Shown piece after piece: positions 17,001 to 25,900 of a stretch of 64,000 nt of DNA. How positions within the stretch are numbered: the first letter of the stretch is position 1; every line of letters begins with the position of its first letter. The notes beneath the pieces were generated by a model. The model ran no database searches, was not told where the DNA came from, and was given only the letters and a program-made list of their open reading frames with translations. The DNA comes from Bacillus ectoiniformans. Its GTDB lineage: Bacteria; Bacillota; Bacilli; Bacillales; Domibacillaceae. Location of the stretch: the NCBI RefSeq assembly GCF_016908875.1, contig NZ_JAFBES010000003.1, positions 310,001-374,000 on the forward strand, read 5' to 3'. The translations under genes were made by a program, and so were the position numbers.

Positions 17001-17108
17001 AAGAGAATCCGAAAAATACATGGAGCATCTATTACAATAACGAGTGAATTGAACCAGGGGACGGCTATTACTATCTCTATTCCGGTTAAAGAACAGGAGG
17101 ACGCTTAA
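14073..17108 (+). CDS. 7TMR-DISM hybrid sensor kinase with two kinase modules
   Basis: 1011 aa; ATG 14073 chosen because AAGGTGGAGGAAAA precedes it. Order: N-terminal TM, extracellular jelly-roll sensor of 7TMR-DISM type (LKLAENEAVKLHGEWEF), about seven TM helices (to ~residue 415), HisKA with SHEFRTPLHGV (His437) and HATPase (DNAVKH, DTGSGI, GIGLGLTI), receiver with phospho-acceptor Asp733 (LLILDIMMPG), then a second LytS-type kinase (QIRPHFLYNVLNS, His824; ENAIRHG, EDNGVGM). Having both classical and LytS-type cores is the notable feature. The regulator gene begins at the next base, so they form an operon. The ligand is unknown; DISM sensors are thought to bind carbohydrate-like ligands. 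Confidence 0.9.
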   Translation: MKLRLNLILLFCGALVFLVMFSVYFIQMSKVKEAVAVSGVVDLKELKLAENEAVKLHGEWEFIPNRLVDSEGFETADEKDFVSVPSLWSHYTVKGQSVPKHMAGSYRLRVKLPASQQVLGIKTSNIRMSHALYVNGKLAGNSGKPSESGSLYQQRNTPYTAYFYADKQTLDIVVQVANFHYASGGGIMGSIYLGSSQSISNLTNTTLAYDWIMCAAFSMMAIYFYGFYLHMQQHRELFYLALFSVSIFLYTLTHGEKILSVLLEQMPYDWFERLQGVSTIAIGVFLLLYFVKALPDYTPKATANFLVRIGYLLIGTALLPVHINSHLQYLYSVYLLSVFLIIIWIQVRAVRSKVTGSSYLVISSVAIILYFVAGTFNVSSETDLTVLPPILPFAYLLMLSLFMALRFSDTYKKNEMLSEALLKADEFKDEFLAKTSHEFRTPLHGVSMILQSMLDSHEEQGLTDEHQRKLGLVVQIAKRLSALVNDILDLSKLKQGELAINTQAVDIKATAGSVVEIFSYMVKANVSLKVQISDQLSPVIADKYRMRQVFYNLIDNAVKHTSSGEITIYAYEKDERIITVISDTGSGIEQELLPTLFDPYQQSATSREDHSGIGLGLTITKQLVELQSGEIWVESEAGAGTSVYISLPVSKESEVELDWSPTDHSNPQDHLQFPYLYAQPGKKVMIAEDDAVILSVMVETLQEEGYYVIALSQGTEVVKMLETHPDIDLLILDIMMPGLSGYEVAREVRKRYSMTELPLLMLTAAIHPEDMIAAFDAGANDFLQKPLDYTELKTRMRNLLLIKESAQSAVQMEVAFLQAQIRPHFLYNVLNSILALSYVDVDLSRKLITDFATFLRGSFHFSNTQEKVPLSKELALIKVYVEIEKIRFPESFEFIIQMDAAVEEDVPPLILQPLIENAIRHGVSKKQVKGEITLTISKDEKLEITIEDNGVGMSEAKLNELLTESSPNGIGVANIVKRIRKIHGASITITSELNQGTAITISIPVKEQEDA

Positions 17109-18194
17109 ATGTGGAAGGCTGTGCTAATTGATGACGAACCATTAGCTCTGCTTTTATTAAAGAATCTTCTTCAAGAGATTAGTCAATTAGAAGTCGTTGG
17201 AACGTTTACATTAGCAGAGGAGGGACTTTTAGAAATTACGAAATTAACTCCGGATATTGTATTTTTAGATATAGATATGCCTTCGATCAACGGGATTGAG
17301 GCGGCCCGGCGGGTAAAGACATTTGCGCCTCGAACTGAAATAGTATTTGTCACCGCATATGATCATTTTGCATTAGAAGCGTTTGATGTGCATGCTTCAG
17401 GCTATTTACTGAAGCCAATTCAGAAAGAGCGTTTACAGTCCTTGCTTTCACATATACTGGACAGGCGGGATGTGCTACAGGCTGAGGTGAAGGTTGACCG
17501 GCCGCTGTGTGCCTATTTTCTCGGCCAGTTTATGCTGATGGATGAAGAGGGGGAACTCGTCAAGTGGCGGACGAAAAAGGTGAAAGAATTGTGCGCGTAT
17601 TTGCTTCATAAAAATCAGCCTGTGGACCGTTCCCTCATTTTAGAAGATTTATGGCCGAATCAGCCGTTAGATAAAGCGGTGAACTTATTGCACACCACTG
17701 TGTATCAATTAAGAAAAAAGCTAAAGGATATTGGGTATGAGAAGGCACTCCAATATTCTGGCGCCAGTTACTCACTAGAGTTACCGCTAAAGAAAGATAC
17801 AGACCCTTTATTAGCGGCACTGGGCCAGCGAAAAGTCACTGATGTACTTTCATTCACCTCTTTGTATACAGAAGATTATCTGCAAAGAGAGGGATATCCG
17901 TGGATTTCTGCTTACCAAGAGTCTCTTCGCAAGAACTATGTACAGAAACTTGAAGGGCTTCTTAAAGAAGAGAAAAAAGACGAGAAACGCCTGAATATTC
18001 TAGAGAAGCTTTATCAGCTTGAACCTTTGCATGAAACCTCTACTTATCAATTTTTAGAATGCCTGATTAAATTGAAACACTCAACGCAAGCCAGGCAGAC
18101 TTACGAAGCATATACTGATCTTCTCAAAGAAGAGCTAAATTTATCTCCTAATTATGCCACACAACAATTAATGCTCAAGATCGCCACCGAATAG
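17109..18194 (+). CDS. Response regulator with winged helix and BTAD (SARP-type)
   Basis: 361 aa. The receiver (1-120) has the acidic pair DDE (9-11), Asp54 (VFLDIDMPS), a Thr in VTAYD and Lys in LLKPI. A Trans_reg_C-like winged helix (about 150-225: WRTKKVKELCAYLLHKNQPV...LLHTTVYQLRKKL) and a bacterial transcriptional activation (BTAD) helical domain follow to the end. ATG lies directly after the kinase stop, with CAGGAGG in the kinase 3' end. Located inside the surface-protein cluster, so control of those genes is plausible but not shown. A REP starts at its stop codon. Confidence 0.9.
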   Translation: MWKAVLIDDEPLALLLLKNLLQEISQLEVVGTFTLAEEGLLEITKLTPDIVFLDIDMPSINGIEAARRVKTFAPRTEIVFVTAYDHFALEAFDVHASGYLLKPIQKERLQSLLSHILDRRDVLQAEVKVDRPLCAYFLGQFMLMDEEGELVKWRTKKVKELCAYLLHKNQPVDRSLILEDLWPNQPLDKAVNLLHTTVYQLRKKLKDIGYEKALQYSGASYSLELPLKKDTDPLLAALGQRKVTDVLSFTSLYTEDYLQREGYPWISAYQESLRKNYVQKLEGLLKEEKKDEKRLNILEKLYQLEPLHETSTYQFLECLIKLKHSTQARQTYEAYTDLLKEELNLSPNYATQQLMLKIATE

Positions 18195-18222
18195 TGGGAC
18201 AAGGGACAGGTCCCTTGTCCCA
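18194..18222 (+). repeat. Family 1 REP overlapping the regulator stop
   Basis: GTGGGACAAGGGACAGGTCC..CTTGTCCCA directly at the TAG stop. Confidence 0.75.
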
Positions 18223-18276
18223 GGTTTTTTTTCTGAAATGCAGGAATTAAATTTATTTTGTAGAATCTTTCTAATC

Positions 18277-18386
18277 GGGGAAATAAGTAAATAGAAAAGA
18301 AATACTGCTGATAGATCGCCGTGTGCGATGAAAGTCGCCTGCACGGTGAAGGCTCGTACGAAAACCAAAAGGTATAAGGCGAGAAT
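18277..18386 (+). ncRNA. Solitary group II domain V-VI cassette before the LamG exon
   Basis: GGGGAAATAAGT (18277-18288) lies in the loop of a TTTCTA/TAGAAA hairpin and is complementary to the domain IV loop of both introns (11 pairs plus a G-U). Domain V is at 18316-18349 with upper stem GCGA/TCGC, a compensatory change from GCGG/CCGC. Domain VI (CTCG..CGAG, ACC/GGT inner stem, TATAAG) ends GAGAAT at 18386. No domains I-IV nearby; the two-component operon separates it from intron A. Confidence 0.85.
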
Positions 18387-19034
18387 AGCAATTTAGTTTT
18401 GCATTTAACGTTCGATGACACGACTATTGATCATTCAGGTTACGGAAACAATGGAACCATTACGAATCCATTCAACATATCTTACGATGAGGGAGCAGTT
18501 GGAAGGGCGATTGAGTTTAATGGGTTTGATCAAAGGGGAAGTGTGAATACACTACCTAGCCCATCCCTTGTATTTGATAAAGAAATGACCGTTTCCTACT
18601 GGGTAAGAATGGATAGTTATGAAGGGAAAAATGGCGATGGATTTCGAGACAGTTATGGTGTTCACAGTATATTTGTAAAAGGAGGAGAAACAAGGCTCAT
18701 TAATTATTTGTATACAAAAGATACAAAACGAAGCAACCTTGGTCTTCCTGGCATAGGGGTTGATGCACTTGCTGACTTTACTCTTGGCACATGGGTACAC
18801 ATTTCTTATGTTATTTCCGAAAGCAGTGCTAAAGCATATGTGAATGGTATACTAACCGACCATGAGGCTTTAACTGCTCCAGCTAATTTCGGTCCTTCTA
18901 ATCCGTATGGAGTAACGATCGGATGGATGAATAATGATTGGTATCCAGTAAATGGTGCAGTTGATGACTTCAGAATGTATAATACGGCACTGTCTGCTAT
19001 TGAGATACAAGATCTATATGAGCTTGGGGACTAA
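18387..19034 (+). CDS. Start-less 3' exon: LamG/concanavalin-like lectin module
   Basis: 215 codons in phase 0 from AGC 18387 (SNLVLHLTFDDTTIDHSGYG). The pattern is classic LamG-like: LTFDD..DHSGYGNNGTI, GRAIEFNGFDQRGSV, MTVSYWVRMD, LGTWVHISYVIS, AKAYVNG, GAVDDFRMYNTALSAIEIQDLYELGD. Such domains usually bind glycans. A TTG at 18399 could start translation but has no ribosome site. Best read as an exchangeable C-terminal lectin module spliced to an SLH protein. Confidence 0.78.
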   Translation, partial: SNLVLHLTFDDTTIDHSGYGNNGTITNPFNISYDEGAVGRAIEFNGFDQRGSVNTLPSPSLVFDKEMTVSYWVRMDSYEGKNGDGFRDSYGVHSIFVKGGETRLINYLYTKDTKRSNLGLPGIGVDALADFTLGTWVHISYVISESSAKAYVNGILTDHEALTAPANFGPSNPYGVTIGWMNNDWYPVNGAVDDFRMYNTALSAIEIQDLYELGD

Positions 19035-19103
19035 ATCCAATTGAGAGATAAAAGTGAATTACCAGTAGCATAAAGAGAGTACATTGTCCCATCTAATAGT
19101 TTC

Positions 19104-19294
19104 AACAGAGACAGGTTCACTGTCCCAAATCATTAATTATAATATACCCATAGCAAAAAGAGGTTGGGACTGCCAACCTCTTTTTGCTATGGGGGAATCT
19201 AGTTGTTCTGGCAAATCCCCAAAGGTTAAGTCTAATGTACTTTATACTTTTTGATCTGGCTGGCGGGACAAGGGACCTGTCCCCTTGTCCCCCA
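19104..19294. repeat. Compound repeat after the LamG exon (REP, hairpin, REP)
   Basis: Degenerate REP (AGAGACAGGTTCACTGTCCC), then a large perfect hairpin CATAGCAAAAAGAGGTTGG/CCAACCTCTTTTTGCTATG (19148-19192) able to terminate in both directions, then TACTTT..GATCTGGCTGGCGGGAC with REP GGACAAGGGACCTG..CTTGTCC (19264-19292). It matches in order and sequence the module at 8311-8462. Confidence 0.7.
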
Positions 19295-19427
19295 GGTTTA
19301 TCCCATATTTCCGAACACTTCTCATCAGCAAGGACTGAGTGATTCCCAACTCTTCTGCCGCTCTTCTAGTTGACTTGAACTCCGAATATGCTTCTTCAAT
19401 CATCTTTCTCAATTGTTTCCAGTACAC
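19242..19427 (-). pseudogene. Fis-type HTH C-terminal fragment of a sigma-54 regulator
   Basis: Product of a GTG at 19427 reads MYWKQLRKMIEEAYSEFKST then RRAAEELGITQSLLMRSVRK and YGI, the pattern of the C-terminal Fis-like HTH of sigma-54-dependent activators. An in-frame stop lies three codons upstream and the rest of the activator (receiver/PAS and AAA+ parts) is missing. The last residues (GDKGTGPLSRQ) are translated REP (19292-19264). A gene remnant, not a functional regulator. Confidence 0.65.
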
Positions 19428-19487
19428 TGGTCATAGATGTACCTTGTCCGTATTTCTTAAGATGAAAGGTTTCCCTATTTTGGAGGT

Positions 19488-19511
19488 ACAGAGGGACGGG
19501 TCTCTTGTCCC
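19488..19511 (+). repeat. Family 1 REP (degenerate)
   Basis: ACAGAGGGACGGGTCTCTTGTCCC hairpin, upstream of the next SLH gene. Confidence 0.6.
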
Positions 19512-19640
19512 ATTGATTATTTTAAAAATCAGCAGGAATATTAATTACTTTATAGTATTATAAATAATTGTAATATTATTTACATTTTATTCATGTTATT
19601 TAGGTAATAAGGTGGATTCCGAGAATATTGGGAGGCAAAC

Positions 19641-22505
19641 ATGGAGGAAAACAAAAGAAATCAAAAAAAATTATTTGTTTGGGCAGTGGCTGCGACTGTT
19701 TCAACAAGTGCTTTAATTTCAGCTCCAGCTTCAGGGCTCGCAAAAGGGGATGCGGGCTTTAAAGATGTTGTAAACAATGAAGAGTTAATAGCTGCTGTGA
19801 AAGAGTTAAATAAAAGAGGGGTACTGAAGGGCTACAATGATGGAACTTTCCGGCCGGATCGTTCTTTAACAAGAGCACAATTCTCAAAAATCGTTTGTTT
19901 AATAATGGGTTTAAAAGAAACAGAAAAAAAGGTGCCTACTTTCAAAGATGTAAACACAACGGATTGGCATTTTCCTTACATTGAAGCACTTACAAAAGCA
20001 GATGTTGTCAAAGGATATGGGGAGTCCTTTAAACCTAATCACCCTGTCAGCCGTGCACAAATGGTGAAGATGTTAAGTAAAGCTTTTGATCTTAAAGCGG
20101 GAACACTGAACACAAGTCCTTTCAAAGATGTGAAAAGCAGCGACTGGTTTTCGGTCTATTTGCCTGAACTGTTGAAGTGGGACCTGATAGAAGGGGCGAC
20201 ACAAGATACCTTTGCTCCGAATAAGCCGGTTAATCGTGGAGAAACGGCCATATTTATGTTCCGCATGATTCATTTTATTGAACAAACACAGAAAGAGACC
20301 ACTCTTTTAGAAGTTTCTAAAAATGAAATTCATACAAGTAAAGGCGTCTACACTTTAAATGAGGCCGATAAGAAATGGTTGCATTCCTCTAATGCAGAAG
20401 CGTTAAAAGGAGCTAAACTGAAAATTAGCACGAAAAGGGACCAATTAATTCGAGTCGAAGAGATAGAATTGACTGCAAGTCGAAAAGAGAGCAATAGTGG
20501 AGTAACGAACGGGTATATCATTTTCGATGGAAGTGGCGGAGAGCTTCCAGGGAAACTTATAGTAAACGGTGATTTTATTTTACTAAGAAATATGAAAATA
20601 AAGCAGGATCTGATTGTTAGCGAAGGAGCCAAACATTCTTTGCGCGGAGAAAACATTGTTGTTCTTGGAAATACAGTAGTGGCTGACTCAAAGAATATGA
20701 GTGTGCAATCAGCAAAAGAAAACATGCGTACCACCATGGTTGATTCTACATTAAATAACTTACAGGTTGAACGCGCGATTAATCTTGAACTTAGCTGCTC
20801 AACGGAAATCAAATCCATGCTTTTTTCCGAAAATGTGTCTCTATTAGAGAGAAGCTGCGGTGCTCCACTTCCGAACATGACCATTCAAAAGAAAGCTCAA
20901 AATATAGATATCCAATCAGATGCGAATGATATTTCTATCACCTCTCCCACCAACCTTACTGGAAAAGGCAATGCTAAAAAAGTGACTGTTTCCACAGGTG
21001 GAGCCGTGGCGATCAAACCGGAAGGGACGATTGACCGGGTAGAAATAACAAGTGAAAAAGCTGAACTTCATATCGGGGAAAAAACAATTATTAAAGAACT
21101 TATTTTACCAGGGAATAAAACGGCTAAGGATATGATGAAAAATTATCAAACGATAAAAGAGAATATAAAGAAAATTAATGGGTCTGACAACCCTGATCTA
21201 AATCCACCTTCTTATGGGGGAGGAGGCGGCAGCGCTCCTAAGGTAGATAAAAGCAGATTGGTAGAGTTGATTACCGAGGCAAAAGGTTACAACGGAGCTG
21301 AATACTCCACTGTTAGATGGGAAACGTTCCAAAACATTCTTACTTCAGCTGAAAGCACAGCCAATAATAAAAATTCAACACAGCCACAGGTGAACACAGC
21401 TGAAGAAGAATTAACAAGTGCGATAGAGAATCTAACTAAACCAGGATTGACAGGGCAAATTAAACTTACTGCCGATACACTAGAAAGCGGCGGTGAAATT
21501 ACTATTGAACTGAGGGATAATGATCTAAATGTAAATTCAGATACTTCTGACCACGTGAAGATACGCATAAACGAAGAGGAAATTATCCTAGTGGAAACCG
21601 ATCCTGACTCCGGTACATTTAAAGGAACGCACACCATTAAACCGGCTGATGTAAAGCCATTCAATTTTGTTTACACAGATGAAGTACAGTTAGATGGGAA
21701 GAGAAGGGTCGTAAGCGAAGTTCTGAATGAACTAAGTAGTGAAAAATCTCTTACTGTAAAAGAGCCTGCAAATGGAATAACAATTGAAAATAAAGTGATA
21801 GTGATTCCTCGTAATGTAATGACAGAGAAAACGGTAGAAGACTTTTTAAATTTGTTTGAAGTTCCATCTACTGCTACTGTCACGGTAAAAGATAAAGCGG
21901 ATGGGGCCATGATGATCGAAGACCACTTAGTTGTGAAGGCTCAAGATGAAACAGAAGACAATTATACTATTGTTTATAGACCGCCAGCCCTCCGTTTAAA
22001 TGAAGATGGGGATGTGTATGGATTTCTTTTTGAAGATGAAGAAGAAGATCCTGAGTGGAGTCAGGCGATCCAGTCTGTAGAAACAGATGATTCGACTTTT
22101 ACTCGAGAAGATCTAGATATTGGAGAATCAGAAATTAGGTTTAAAAATGGACCGGTAAACAGTTTTTCGTTTGTGATCAAAGGAGAGAATTATAAGGATG
22201 TAAAATTGAGAAGAGGAGGTATGGAGCTTCCTCCAGAAATGGATTTCAATGTTACTCCCGATGTTGATAGTCTATCAATAGATTGGGAAAGCCTCGGGGA
22301 TGGTTATACGTATGAAGTTGTCTTGTTCAACACAAACATTGACATTCCGCCCATTTTTAGTGGGGAATTAAATACTACAAGTTATGCTTTCTCTGAACTG
22401 GAACCTGACAAAGAATATTGGGTGGTTGTTGAGGCATTTTTTGAAAATGATGTAGATCCTTCTTATCAAGGAATGAGAGAAATAAGAACTTTACCAATTG
22501 AATAA
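19641..22505 (+). CDS. SLH-anchored surface protein with FIVAR and FN3-like modules
   Basis: 954 aa; ATG 19641 after GGGAGGCAAAC. Signal peptide (about 1-34), three SLH domains (about 37-205), the beta-rich domain shared with the paralogues (to about 515), and a Gly-rich linker. Then a FIVAR-like helical segment (LVELITEAKGYNGAEYST..., about 535-605), an Ig-like module (ITIELRDNDLNVNSD...), acidic stretches (EDEEEDPEW) and a C-terminal FN3-like domain (LSIDWESLGDGYTYEVVLF...ELEPDKEYWVVVEAF). It ends at ordinary sequence with a terminator and has no intron after it, unlike proteins A and B. Less similar to A/B in the SLH part than those are to each other. Confidence 0.88.
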   Translation: MEENKRNQKKLFVWAVAATVSTSALISAPASGLAKGDAGFKDVVNNEELIAAVKELNKRGVLKGYNDGTFRPDRSLTRAQFSKIVCLIMGLKETEKKVPTFKDVNTTDWHFPYIEALTKADVVKGYGESFKPNHPVSRAQMVKMLSKAFDLKAGTLNTSPFKDVKSSDWFSVYLPELLKWDLIEGATQDTFAPNKPVNRGETAIFMFRMIHFIEQTQKETTLLEVSKNEIHTSKGVYTLNEADKKWLHSSNAEALKGAKLKISTKRDQLIRVEEIELTASRKESNSGVTNGYIIFDGSGGELPGKLIVNGDFILLRNMKIKQDLIVSEGAKHSLRGENIVVLGNTVVADSKNMSVQSAKENMRTTMVDSTLNNLQVERAINLELSCSTEIKSMLFSENVSLLERSCGAPLPNMTIQKKAQNIDIQSDANDISITSPTNLTGKGNAKKVTVSTGGAVAIKPEGTIDRVEITSEKAELHIGEKTIIKELILPGNKTAKDMMKNYQTIKENIKKINGSDNPDLNPPSYGGGGGSAPKVDKSRLVELITEAKGYNGAEYSTVRWETFQNILTSAESTANNKNSTQPQVNTAEEELTSAIENLTKPGLTGQIKLTADTLESGGEITIELRDNDLNVNSDTSDHVKIRINEEEIILVETDPDSGTFKGTHTIKPADVKPFNFVYTDEVQLDGKRRVVSEVLNELSSEKSLTVKEPANGITIENKVIVIPRNVMTEKTVEDFLNLFEVPSTATVTVKDKADGAMMIEDHLVVKAQDETEDNYTIVYRPPALRLNEDGDVYGFLFEDEEEDPEWSQAIQSVETDDSTFTREDLDIGESEIRFKNGPVNSFSFVIKGENYKDVKLRRGGMELPPEMDFNVTPDVDSLSIDWESLGDGYTYEVVLFNTNIDIPPIFSGELNTTSYAFSELEPDKEYWVVVEAFFENDVDPSYQGMREIRTLPIE

Positions 22506-22518
22506 ATTTGAGTGTACG

Positions 22519-22553
22519 CCCTGATTTCTTATGAGAAATTAGGGTTATTTTTT
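22519..22553 (+). terminator. Rho-independent terminator
   Basis: CCCTGATTTCT/AGAAATTAGGG stem followed by TTATTTTTT. Confidence 0.8.
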
Positions 22554-22930
22554 GGGAGGAAAATAGAGGTTTTTGAGATTGAGTAAAGTGTTGAAATAAA
22601 CAATCCTGTAAACAGATAGAGAATGTACCTATGAAGTTGCTCCAGCTTAATATTGAAGAAGGTGACAAGGTATATGGAAAATAACTTTCGAGTAATATTG
22701 ACAGATTTCGACGGAATTAATTTGTGAGGAGTATAATAATAATTTTTAAAAAATTGTAATAACACTAATAAATTCACCTGTTCATTTAATAGTCTGTTAG
22801 ATAAATAAGTATATAAAAATAATTACTTTAATCATGATATTCATATGAGTAATAATACCTAACTAGGGATTTGTAGATAATTATTGTAAATATGGTAAAA
22901 TATTCATTGCGATAAGTCTATTGAACTATT
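22554..22930. other. A/T-rich intergenic leader of SLH gene B
   Basis: About 380 bases without coding potential or REP. Strongly A/T rich, with TATGGTAAAATATT-type promoter-like stretches near 22890-22905. I see no riboswitch-like structure. Confidence 0.4.
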
Positions 22931-22946
22931 AACTAGGAGGGTGTTT

Positions 22947-25900
22947 ATGTCTAAGACTAAAAAACAAAAGTTTTTCTACTCAGCTTTATCCGCTTCAGTA
23001 GCAGCAGGTGCGCTTGTTTCCTTTGCTCCTCAAGCAGGTGCGCAAGAAAATACTAACTTCACAGATGTGAAGGCAGCAGATCATTTCTATGAAGCTGTAA
23101 AAAGTTTAAATGCTCGAGGTGTCATTAAGGGGTATGAGGACAAAACTTTCCGTCCTTATGCAAATGTTACTCGTGCGCAGGCAGCCAAAATTATTGCTAT
23201 GGCCCTGAACATGAATACTAAAAACGTGAAAGATCCTGGCTTTAAAGATGTACCTAAAACGGATTGGGCTTATGGTTATGTAGCTGCATTAGCTAATGCT
23301 GGAATCATAAAAGGGTATGGCGATCAATTCAAGCCTAATGAACCATTATCACGTGCACAAATGGCCAAAATTATTGCTTTATCCTTTAAATTAGAAAGTG
23401 GTAAATTGGAGAAATCTCCTTTTAATGATGTAAAAACATCAGATTGGTATGCAGAATTCGTAAAACCATTAATAGAAAAAGAGATTACAACGGGTACGAC
23501 TCCGACAACGTTCTCTCCTAATAAACCTGTACTTAGAGGACAAATGGCATCCTTCATTTACAGAAGTGAGCACGCAACAAAAGGACTTGCTGTTACATCT
23601 GATATCACCAATATCACTAATCAGGAAATTGTAACGGAAGCGGGTACATATACGCTATCAGCTGATTTGAAAAAGTGGCTAAATCCAACAAACCTAACTG
23701 TTTTAAAAGGTGCAGAAATCACTTTAGTAGTTAAAGATGGGAAAGTAGAGAAAGTAGAGTCAGTTGAACTGACAGCTAATGGATCAGTGAGTACAGATTC
23801 TAATAATCCTTATGCTAACCACGTAGTATTTGATGCAAAAGGTGCGGTTATTGACGCTGATATTATTGTAAATGCTGACTATGTGTCGTTGAAAAATGCC
23901 ACGATTAAAGGTGACCTTCACCTTGGTAAGGGTATTGAAAATTCTTTCTACTCTGATGGCGTGAAAGTAGAAGGGAAGACAGTCGTTTCTGATGAAGTGA
24001 AAGCTTCTGCACAGCAAACGAGCAAGTTCTATAAATCATTGGCTTACAAGCAATATGTAAGCAAATTCCAAGCTGCAGTAACAGCAAATGCTAAAGTAAC
24101 AATCGTATTTAATAATTCAAATCTAGGAACCGTTCAAGTGAGTACATCTGGTGTCTCCTTCGAATCGACAGGTTCCTCAACTGTAGGTTCTGTATCACTT
24201 TCTGGAGATGTTACATTTAAAGTAGCTAACTCTGTTGTCATTCCTAAAATTGTGATAGCAGCTGGTGTTCAAAATGTAGTCATCGATTCAGATGTAGCGG
24301 AAATTGTAGTGGAAGGCAACCAAAGTGTAACCATTACAGGCAGCGGAAACTTTGGCAAAGTAGTGGCTGACGGAAAATCTACAGTTTCTGTTCAAACGAC
24401 TGGAAGAGTAGGCACGCTTCAAACAGCTGATAAAGACTCCAAGTTTGTATTGGGTAACAATACGAAGGTTGATAATTTAGTGCTGCCTGTTGGAGTTAAG
24501 CCGCAAGATGCAATTAATAACTATGACAGCGTGAAAGGTAATGTGGGTCAAGTTGGAGGAGTGAAGAACCCTGATGCGACAGCTCCAACACCGCCTGCTG
24601 GTGGTGGAGGCGGTGGAGGTGGTGTAGTTACACCGACCATTGGCTTTGGACCAGCAGTAGCAACAGGAAACTTTGGTAACGAAGCGAACATTAATGAAAT
24701 GATGAATGCGCTGTTCTCAAATACAAGCAGTGTTGTACAAGGTATTGAGATTAAACCGATTTTCAGTGTTACCAATAAAACTATAACTGTTAACAGTGAT
24801 AATGTGACACAAGGTTTATTACAATGGATCACCACTCAATGGGGTGATAGCTCTATTCCAGTAACGATGAATGTCAGTGGAGGAGTACCGACAGATAAAC
24901 AAAAAGATGCAAATTGGAATAATAAATATACGTTATGGATCAACTTGAATGATCTGATAGCAGGAACTAGCAACCACGAAGTCGTGATGACTAATGGTAG
25001 AAAAGCATCGTATAGTCTGGCGGTTACTGGAAAATCTGCAGAGGTAGAGGCAATGATTGCAGCGTTACCTGAAAAAGAGAATTTCAAATATAATGATCGT
25101 CCAGCTTACTATAGTGCTGCTAATGAGCACTTTATCTTAAACACGGATTTAAAGCATAGAATTAAACCAGCTTCTTTACAAAAACTAGATGATCTTAAAG
25201 CTTTAGTTGTTGATTGGGAAGAGAATGGCAGTGGTGCCAAAGTAACTGATACTAAAGTGGGTTATGACAAAGACGCAGGTAAGCTTGTATTGACGTTGGA
25301 AAATGCTGAAAAAGTCGCCGCCGTGGATATTAGCAGACTTAGAATAAATTCTAACTTGGATAATAATGGAAGTATCGAGCTAGCGGGATCGTATACAATG
25401 GAAGGTAACAAAATCGTGATCACGTTAACAGACGATAAAAAGTCAGCAGTAAATACTCTAATTACAAGTGCGGGTGGAATTGGAAACACATGGATTCATT
25501 TAGGTGATGGTTCACTATTAAACGATAGAGAAGTCCCGGCGAAGTTGTCGCCAGCGGATATCGCTTTAGAGACTACCGTATTAACAGGAGCTGAAGTAAC
25601 AATTGCAGACTACGTCACGTATAAAGTAGAAAAAGGTAGCGATACTTATAAAGGTGTGCAAGCAAGAATCTACTTAACGGATGCGGAAATAGCTAAGCTG
25701 AAGACTGGAGATCGAGTAAAGGTAAGTTTGATGAAGGGAAATGAAGTTCTAGCAACTAGTATCTCTAATTCAGGCAAAAACCTAGGAAGTGATATCTTTA
25801 AAAACGAGTTTGAAGGACAAGGAAACTATGCATCTACTTTCTTTACGCCAAATCATCCGTATCCATCTGGAAGCTGGACTACGTCAGAATGGACAGCAAC

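Noticed and set aside
20348-20884. Long antisense frames within the SLH genes (e.g. 794-1237, 20348-20884, 43448-43867, 45944-46387)
   Set aside because: They mirror strongly coding plus-strand frames and have no start context or domain content.
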